From assembly GCA_903970565.1 (NCBI GenBank), contig CAJCJE010000586.1:1-6528 (forward strand): a stretch of DNA of 6,528 bases, given 5' to 3'. The translations under genes were made by a program, and so were the position numbers. Shown one piece after another: positions 1 to 6,528 of this stretch. The notes beneath the pieces were generated by a model, which made no database searches, was not told the DNA's origin, and was given only the letters and a program-made list of their open reading frames with translations. Source of the DNA: Candidatus Melainabacteria bacterium (GTDB taxonomy: Bacteria > Actinomycetota > Actinomycetes > Mycobacteriales > Pseudonocardiaceae). Position 1 is the stretch's first letter. Every line of letters begins with the position of its first letter.

Positions 1-1664
<1,664 letters not shown>

Positions 1665-1671
<7 letters not shown>

Positions 1672-1700
1672 CCCGGCTGACCTCGCTGACCCGGCTGCCC
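1665..1700 (+). repeat. 9-bp tandem repeat across the ABC-F stop
   Basis: Four consecutive 9-bp units follow the pattern CGGCTGACC: 1665-1673 and 1674-1682 are identical, 1683-1691 begins TC instead of CG, and 1692-1700 ends GCCC. Because 9 is a multiple of 3, the TGA in each of the first three units falls in the ABC-F frame (1669, 1678, 1687), giving three in-frame stops in a row. The ten bases of 1683-1692 (TCGCTGACCC) recur exactly at 1717-1726, where they supply the candidate -35 of the downstream promoter. The repeat is read directly from the sequence; any function is inference. It could be simple slippage expansion, a translational safety stop or a protein-binding array. Confidence 0.7.
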
Positions 1701-1719
1701 GATCCGTCGGCTCGACTCG

Positions 1720-1757
1720 CTGACCCGCGCAACGCTCGCCCACTAAGCTGACCGGCA
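1720..1757 (+). promoter_or_regulatory. candidate leaderless promoter of the acyl-AMP ligase gene
   Basis: A -10-like TAAGCT (1744-1749, fitting the actinobacterial TANNNT pattern) ends 7 bases before the ATG at 1757. An upstream CTGACC (1720-1725, sharing TGAC with the -35 consensus) is 18 bases away. This spacing would put transcription start at or next to the A of the ATG, giving a leaderless mRNA, which is common in actinobacteria. In support, no purine-rich ribosome binding site precedes the ATG. The gene could also be read through from the ABC-F gene 85 bases upstream, so this may be an internal operon promoter. Confidence 0.5.
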
Positions 1758-3439
1758 TGAGTCGGTTCGTTGACACGCTGCTGACCACCGCCGGCAGTTC
1801 AACTCGGGGCATCAACACCGGGGAACCCAAGGCGCCCCACCGCAGCACCTGGGGCGAGGTGCACGAACGGGCCAGGAGAATGGCCGGCGCGCTCCTCGCC
1901 AGCGGTCTCGCCGCGCAGTCGGCGGTCGCGGTGCTGGCTGGCGAACCGATCCTGATCGCGCCGGCCGTGCAGGCCGTCTGGCTGGCCGGCGGCAGCGTCA
2001 CCATGCTGCACCAGCCGACCCCGCGCACCGATCTCGCGCTCTGGGCGCAGGACACCGTCGCCGTGCTGGACATGATCGGCTCGACGCTGGTGCTGCTCGG
2101 GTCGCCGTTCGAGGCGCTCGGCCCGATGCTCACCGAACACGGCATCCGCTTCCTGCTGCTCACCGACCTGGTCAACGGCGAACCCCTGGCCGAACCGGTG
2201 GCCGCCGACGGCGACGCCCCGGCTCTGTTGCAGCTCACCAGCGGCTCGACCGCCGATCCGAAGGCCGTCCGGATCACCCACGACAACCTGATCGCCAACA
2301 TCGAGTCGATGGCCGAGGCCGCCGCCCTGAACCCCGAGCAGGACACGATGGTGTCCTGGCTGCCGCTGTTCCACGACATGGGCATGGTCGGCTTCCTCAC
2401 CGTCCCGATGACGCTGGGCATCGAGCTGGTGAAGGTCACCCCGGTGGAGTTCCTGTCCGGCCCGCTGCTGTGGCCCGCCCTGATCAGCAAGTACCAGGGC
2501 ACCATCACCGCGGCCCCGAACTTCGCCTACGCGATGGTCGGCCGCAGGATGGCCGGCGTAGACGAAGACGACGCCTACGACCTGTCCCGGCTGCGTATCG
2601 CGCTCAACGGCGCCGAGCCGATCGACGTCGCCGCCGTGGAGAACTTCACCAGGGCCGGCGCGCGGTTCAGGATGCCGCCGGAATGCGTGCTGGCCGCCTA
2701 CGGCATGGCCGAGGCCACCCTCGCGGTGTCCTTCGCCCCCCTGTTCACCGGCCTGTCCATCGACACCATCGACACCGAGCAACTGGAACAGCACGCCAAG
2801 GCCGTTCCCGTCGACCCGGCCGACGCCAGCGAGAACGCGGCGGCGACCCGGTCGTTCTCCCTGCTCGGGCCGCCACTGCCCGGCCTTGAGGTCGACGTCG
2901 TCGACGAGGCCGGCACCACCCTGGGCGAACGCGAGGTCGGCGAACTGCGGGTGCGCGGTCGCGCCGTCACCCCCGGCTACCTGACCATGCAGGGCCCGAA
3001 GGACACCCAGAACGACGAGGGCTGGCTGGCCACCGGCGACCTCGGCTACCTCATCGGCGATCAGGTGGTGGTCTGCGGCCGGCGCAAGGACGTGATCATC
3101 ATGGGGGGCCGCAACATCTACCCGACCGACATCGAACGCGCCGCGCTGTCCGTGAACGGGGTCCGCGCCGGCAACGCGGTCGCCGTCCGGCTGGAAGCGG
3201 GCACCCGGCGGGAGCGTTTCGCGGTCGTCGTCGAGTCCACAATGGCTGGTGACCAGGACGCGGAACGGTTGCTGGACAAGCAGATCGCCGCGCGGGTGAT
3301 GGACGCGGTCGGCGCCCGACCGGTCGGCGTGTTCATCGTCGGACCGGGCAGCCTGCCCAAGACACCCTCCGGCAAACTGCGCAGGGCCGCCGCCGGGGAA
3401 TGGGTCAGCGCCCGCCTCGCCGAACGCGCCTCCAGCTGA
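1757..3439 (+). CDS. fatty acyl-AMP ligase-like / FadD-type acyl-adenylate synthetase
   Basis: This 560-residue cytoplasmic enzyme of the ANL superfamily should activate a fatty acid with ATP to acyl-adenylate and pass it to a carrier-protein or CoA thiol. Visible motifs are the P-loop TSGSTADPK (161-169), SWLPLFHDMGM (200-210), NGAEP (284-288), YGMAEAT (315-321), TGDLGY (426-431), GRRKD (441-445), GRNIYPTDIE (451-460), and SGK with likely catalytic Lys540 in LPKTPSGKLRR. The WLPxxHDMG and GRNxYPxDIE forms are typical of fatty acyl-AMP ligases (FAAL) rather than classical acyl-CoA ligases, so I favour FAAL. From memory, the N-terminal TWGEVHERAR and LHQPTPRTDLA stretches strongly resemble mycobacterial Rv1013, misleadingly named Pks16, with MbtM (FadD33) a more distant relative. 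The sequence has no ketosynthase or carrier domain. The ATG is chosen because it follows a fitting -10 and matches the family N-terminus. No acceptor carrier protein is encoded here, and the substrate is unknown. Confidence 0.9.
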   Translation: MSRFVDTLLTTAGSSTRGINTGEPKAPHRSTWGEVHERARRMAGALLASGLAAQSAVAVLAGEPILIAPAVQAVWLAGGSVTMLHQPTPRTDLALWAQDTVAVLDMIGSTLVLLGSPFEALGPMLTEHGIRFLLLTDLVNGEPLAEPVAADGDAPALLQLTSGSTADPKAVRITHDNLIANIESMAEAAALNPEQDTMVSWLPLFHDMGMVGFLTVPMTLGIELVKVTPVEFLSGPLLWPALISKYQGTITAAPNFAYAMVGRRMAGVDEDDAYDLSRLRIALNGAEPIDVAAVENFTRAGARFRMPPECVLAAYGMAEATLAVSFAPLFTGLSIDTIDTEQLEQHAKAVPVDPADASENAAATRSFSLLGPPLPGLEVDVVDEAGTTLGEREVGELRVRGRAVTPGYLTMQGPKDTQNDEGWLATGDLGYLIGDQVVVCGRRKDVIIMGGRNIYPTDIERAALSVNGVRAGNAVAVRLEAGTRRERFAVVVESTMAGDQDAERLLDKQIAARVMDAVGARPVGVFIVGPGSLPKTPSGKLRRAAAGEWVSARLAERASS

Positions 3440-3525
3440 GCATGGTCGATGCCGCGCCGCCCCAACCGTGCCCCGGGCGTCCCGCGCAGCTCAGCCGCGA
3501 GCAGACCGTCGACGCCGCCTTCGGG

Positions 3526-3560
3526 CATGGCCCTGGCTCGCGCGGGTCGCCTGGGCCATG
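3526..3560 (+). terminator. intergenic dyad, candidate factor-type terminator or operator
   Basis: Within the 272-bp gap between the ligase and hydrolase genes, CATGGCCCTGGC (3526-3537) faces GCCTGGGCCATG (3549-3560). Eleven of 12 positions pair, with one T/T mismatch, around an 11-base loop. It begins 87 bases after the ligase stop. No T-run follows (next bases TACGAAGTTC), so it is not a classical intrinsic terminator; actinobacterial terminators often lack the T-run. The dyad could instead be an operator for a dimeric regulator of the hydrolase pair. The rest of the gap shows no convincing gene: reading frames there have poorer third-position GC bias and no recognisable motif. Confidence 0.4.
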
Positions 3561-3711
3561 TACGAAGTTCCTCGCCGTGCCCGGCCTGCCGGCCCGAGAA
3601 CCAGGCGCCGAACGACGCTAGGGACACCGTTGCCGATCGCCCGCCCGGTGCTGCGGCGGCTTGCCGACGGTCCACACGATGGGGCAACGGACCCAATGGC
3701 ACGATCAGCAG

Positions 3712-5325
3712 GTGAATCGTCTGCGCCGCCCTCGCCTGCTGCCGCTGTTCTGCCTGGCCACCGTGCTGCTCGCCGCCACGTCGGCCTGCACCGACGTCGC
3801 CGGCTCGCCCTCGGCGCAGACCCCGCGGACCACCGAGCGGCACGCCCCGTCCGGCCCGGTGCCGGCCGGCCTCGCCGGCTTCTACGACCAGGCGCTGACC
3901 TGGGGCGGCTGCCAGTCCTACGCCACCGACGACCAGGGCCAACAGCTGTTCGGCGCGGCGAACCTGCAATGCGCCCGGCTGACCGTGCCGCTGGACTACA
4001 CCCAGCCGCAGGGTAAGACGATCACCATCGGCGTCCTGCGGATCAAGGCGACCGACCCGAGCCAGCGGATCGGCTCGCTGCTGATGAATCCGGGCGGGCC
4101 GGGCGGCTCCGGAATGGAGGCCGCCGCCGGCATGAGCCAGACCTGGGCCAGTTCCGCGCTGTCGGCCCGATTCGACCTGGTCGGTTTCGACCCGCGCGGT
4201 ATCGGCGCCAGCCAACCAGCGGTCCGCTGCCTGACCGGTCCGCAGACCGACGCGCAGCGCGCCTCCGACCTCGACGACGACAGCTCACCGCAGGGCGTCG
4301 CGAAATACGACGCGCAGCAGAGGACCTACGCCGGCGACTGCGTCACCAACACCCCCGACGGCAAGGCGATGCTCGCCAACGTCGGCACCGTCGACGCCGC
4401 CAAGGACCTGGACATACTGCGTTCGGTCCTCGGTGACAAGCAGCTCACCTACCTCGGCTACTCCTACGGCACCCTGCTCGGCACCACCTACGCCGAGCAG
4501 TTCCCGAAGAACGTGCGGGCGATGATCCTGGACGGCGCGGTCGACCCGACCGAGGACCCGGTCGCGCAACTCGTCGGCCAGGGCAAGGGTTTCCAGAACG
4601 CCTTCAACCAGTTCGCCATCTGGTGCGCCCAACAGCCCAGCTGCTCGGTCGGCACCGATCCGAGCAACGCCACGCAGGTGTTCCGCAGCCTGGTCAACCC
4701 ACTGCTGAGCAGCCCCGTCCAGGTCGGAGACGGCCGGCAGCTCTGGTACGACGACGCGACCACCGGCGTCATCCAGGCGCTGTACTCCGAAACCCTGTGG
4801 AACGACCTCAACGCCGGCCTGCAACAGCTCAAGCAGGGTAACGGCCTGATCCTGATGGAACTCGCCGACAACTACAACGGCCGCAACAACAACGGCAGCT
4901 ACTCCAACGAACAGGACGCCTTCACCGCGGTCCGCTGCGTCGACGGACCCCCCGTGACCGACCCGACCACGCTGCTCGCCGAAGCCCAGCAGTACCGCGC
5001 CGCCGCCCCGTTCCTCGACGACGGCCGCCCCGCCGTCGCCGAGCAGGACGCCTGCTCCTACTGGCCGGTCCCGCCGACCGACCAGCCACATCTGCCGAAC
5101 GTGCCCGGTCTCGCGCCGACGTTGGTAATCTCCACCACCAACGACCCGGCAACGCCGTACCAGTCCGGGGTGAACCTGGCCAACGCCCTGCACGCCGGCT
5201 TGTTGACCTACGAAAGCACGCAGCACACCGCGTTCCTGCAAGGCAACGCCTGTGTGGACAAATGGGGGGCGAACTACCTGATGAACCTGACGCTGCCGCC
5301 GACCGGTACCCGCTGCTCGTCATGA
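3712..5325 (+). CDS. lipoprotein alpha/beta hydrolase, tripeptidyl aminopeptidase/CaeA (Hip1)-like
   Basis: This is a predicted exported, lipid-anchored serine peptidase or carboxylesterase of the family holding Streptomyces tripeptidyl aminopeptidases (Tap, SlpD, SlpE) and mycobacterial CaeA/Hip1. From the GTG at 3712 it has 537 residues. A basic start (NRLRRPR) and hydrophobic stretch lead to TSAC, with Cys26 as the probable lipidated residue; Thr at -3 is acceptable but not the usual Leu/Val. The oxyanion-hole motif is NPGGPGGSG (126-134) and the nucleophile elbow GYSYG has Ser251. Near the C-terminus are DPATPY with Asp478 and Thr481, and His505 in QHTAF. These fit a Ser-Asp-His triad, and Asp+3 Thr and Asp+27 His match the spacing I recall for Hip1. 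Several cysteines (for example in WGGC, LQCAR, WCAQQPSC) suggest disulfides. Earlier in-frame starts exist (TTG 3661, ATG 3679), but they lengthen the signal peptide oddly, and no start has a clear ribosome binding site. It overlaps the next gene by 4 bases. Confidence 0.88.
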   Translation: MNRLRRPRLLPLFCLATVLLAATSACTDVAGSPSAQTPRTTERHAPSGPVPAGLAGFYDQALTWGGCQSYATDDQGQQLFGAANLQCARLTVPLDYTQPQGKTITIGVLRIKATDPSQRIGSLLMNPGGPGGSGMEAAAGMSQTWASSALSARFDLVGFDPRGIGASQPAVRCLTGPQTDAQRASDLDDDSSPQGVAKYDAQQRTYAGDCVTNTPDGKAMLANVGTVDAAKDLDILRSVLGDKQLTYLGYSYGTLLGTTYAEQFPKNVRAMILDGAVDPTEDPVAQLVGQGKGFQNAFNQFAIWCAQQPSCSVGTDPSNATQVFRSLVNPLLSSPVQVGDGRQLWYDDATTGVIQALYSETLWNDLNAGLQQLKQGNGLILMELADNYNGRNNNGSYSNEQDAFTAVRCVDGPPVTDPTTLLAEAQQYRAAAPFLDDGRPAVAEQDACSYWPVPPTDQPHLPNVPGLAPTLVISTTNDPATPYQSGVNLANALHAGLLTYESTQHTAFLQGNACVDKWGANYLMNLTLPPTGTRCSS

Positions 5326-6528
5326 CCGGACGAGCACTCGCCCTACTCGGCACGGCCGCCCTGCTGCTCGTCGCCGGCTGCGCCACCGCCATCCCCGGAA
5401 CTCCCGTCGCGCAGGGCCCGGTGCCGCCGGGCCTGGCCGCCTTCTACGACCAGACCCCGAGTTGGGGTTCGTGCGGGGGCTACGCCACCGACGACGAGAG
5501 CCGCCAGGCCTACGACCGCGACGACATCCAGTGCGCCCGGCTGTACGTGCCGATGGACTACGCGAAGCCGACTGGCACCGTGATCAGCCTCGGCCTGCTC
5601 AAGGTGAGCGCCCTGGACCCGAGCCGGCGCATCGGTTCGTTGGTCATGAATCCCGGCGGCCCCGGCGAGTCCGGGATGCTCGAAGCCGTCGGCCTCGCCG
5701 ACCAGATCTCCGACACCGACCTCGCCGCCCGCTTCGACCTCATCGGCTTCGACCCGCGCGGCGTCGGCGCCAGCCAGCCCGAGGTGCACTGCCTGACCGA
5801 CGCCGAACAGGACACCCAGCGGCTGGAGGTCCCGCTGGATGACCCGAACGCCGAAGCCAACCGAGAGCAGGCCGAGAACCAGCAGTACGCCCAGGACTGC
5901 GCCAAACGCACCGGCGACGCCATGCTGGAGAACGTCGGCACCCGCGACGTCGCCAAGGACCTCGACGTGCTGCGCGCCGCCCTCGGCGACTCCCAGCTCA
6001 CCTACCTCGGTTTCTCCTACGGAACCGCGATCGGCACCCAGTACGCGGTCGACTTCCCGCGCAACGTCCGCGCGATGATCCTCGACGGCGCGGTCGACCC
6101 CGACCAGAGCGACACCGCCGCCGACCTCGCCCAGGGCACCGGCTTCGACGACGCCTTCGACACCTTCGCCGCCTGGTGCGCGAAACAGAAGCCCTGCGGC
6201 ATCGGCACCGATCCGTCGCAGGACGAGAACGAACTCGACAACCTCAGCAATCCGCTCAAGACCAAACCCATCGCGGTCGGCGACCGCAAACTGTCCTATC
6301 AGGACGTCCAGACCGCCGTGTCCGCCGCCCTCTACAGCGAGGACGACTGGCCCACCCTCAACCAGGGCCTGATCGAACTGGGCCACGGCCAGGGCAACAC
6401 CCTCCTCCAACTCGCCGACCAGTACCTGCAACGCGATTCAGACGGCCACTACTCCAACTCCAACGACGTCTTCAACGCCGTCAAGTGCGCCGACTATCCG
6501 CCGGTGAAGGACCGCCAAACCCTGGTAC
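5322..6528 (+). CDS. second lipoprotein alpha/beta hydrolase, CaeA/Tap-like paralog, 3'-truncated
   Basis: This is a tandem paralog of the preceding hydrolase; by eye about half of the aligned residues are identical. The ATG lies in an ATGA overlap with the upstream stop, implying translational coupling, and no separate ribosome binding site is evident. 402 complete codons are visible without a stop; the family length implies roughly 130 more outside. A signal peptide ends in a canonical lipobox VAGC (17-20, lipidated Cys20). The oxyanion motif is NPGGPGESG (110-118), with Glu116 where the upstream paralog has Gly, and the nucleophile elbow GFSYG has Ser232. Shared blocks include WGxCxxYATDD, FDPRGxGASQP, NVRAMILDGAVDP and the WCA(K/Q)Q...C cysteines. 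The catalytic Asp and His and the C-terminal TAP-like region fall past the window edge, so activity cannot be judged. It is expected to act at the outer face of the cytoplasmic membrane on peptides or esters; the substrate is unknown. A similar adjacent pair, Rv2223c/Rv2224c, exists in Mycobacterium tuberculosis. Confidence 0.87.
   Translation, partial: MTGRALALLGTAALLLVAGCATAIPGTPVAQGPVPPGLAAFYDQTPSWGSCGGYATDDESRQAYDRDDIQCARLYVPMDYAKPTGTVISLGLLKVSALDPSRRIGSLVMNPGGPGESGMLEAVGLADQISDTDLAARFDLIGFDPRGVGASQPEVHCLTDAEQDTQRLEVPLDDPNAEANREQAENQQYAQDCAKRTGDAMLENVGTRDVAKDLDVLRAALGDSQLTYLGFSYGTAIGTQYAVDFPRNVRAMILDGAVDPDQSDTAADLAQGTGFDDAFDTFAAWCAKQKPCGIGTDPSQDENELDNLSNPLKTKPIAVGDRKLSYQDVQTAVSAALYSEDDWPTLNQGLIELGHGQGNTLLQLADQYLQRDSDGHYSNSNDVFNAVKCADYPPVKDRQTLV

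Noticed and set aside
3627..3690. 8-bp inverted repeat CCGTTGCC / GGCAACGG
   Set aside because: The arms are 48 bases apart and do not extend; a pair this short is expected by chance in a GC-rich gap of this size.
3675..3705. CACGAT sequences (3675-3680 and 3700-3705) as -10 elements for the hydrolase pair
   Set aside because: They lack the leading T of TANNNT and no -35-like sequence lies at suitable spacing, so no promoter is claimed.
3449..3715. Small + strand frame in the gap with a CPAC motif, possibly a small zinc-binding protein
   Set aside because: It has weak third-position GC bias compared with its neighbours, no ribosome binding site, only one Cys pair, and it crosses the dyad and the start of the hydrolase.
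3118..4215. Antisense open frame covering the whole 3440-3711 gap
   Set aside because: It runs into two sense genes at both ends and is low in complexity and Arg/Ala/Gly-rich; no family is recognisable even in the part within the gap.
5343..6431. Antisense open frame (about 362 codons) opposite the second hydrolase
   Set aside because: Its composition is dominated by Val, Gly and Ala, the mirror of the hydrolase codons; it has no domain signature and the sense frame is clearly a conserved family member.

Overview
The window is very GC-rich, and third codon positions are almost all G or C, as in a high-GC actinomycete. The gene content agrees: a fatty acyl-AMP ligase-type enzyme resembling mycobacterial FadD/Pks16 proteins, and a tandem pair of secreted lipoprotein hydrolases of the Streptomyces tripeptidyl aminopeptidase / mycobacterial CaeA (Hip1) type. 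A mycolate-lineage or Pseudonocardiales actinobacterium is plausible, but the genus cannot be read from this sequence.

All four supported genes lie on the + strand and fill nearly the whole window. (1) 1-1671: an ABC-F ATPase cut by the left edge inside its first Walker A motif. (2) 1672-1756: a short gap holding a 9-bp tandem repeat that begins in the ABC-F stop region, followed by a candidate promoter whose -10 sits just upstream of the next ATG. (3) 1757-3439: a complete acyl-adenylate-forming enzyme. (4) 3440-3711: a 272-bp gap with one clear dyad (3526-3560) and no convincing gene. (5) 3712-5325: a complete exported lipoprotein alpha/beta hydrolase. (6) 5322 to the right edge: a second, paralogous lipoprotein hydrolase whose ATG overlaps the previous stop as ATGA. 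It is cut before its catalytic Asp and His.

Functionally there are two modules. The first is cytoplasmic: a ribosome-associated ABC-F protein followed by a fatty-acid-activating enzyme, with no partner acyl carrier protein or polyketide synthase in view. The second is a translationally coupled pair of cell-envelope serine peptidases/esterases. The dyad between the modules may separate their transcription. I see no mobile element, CRISPR array, RNA gene or strong sign of a new defence or biosynthetic system. The points most worth checking are the leaderless-type promoter with its repeat, the intergenic dyad, and the coupled paralog pair.
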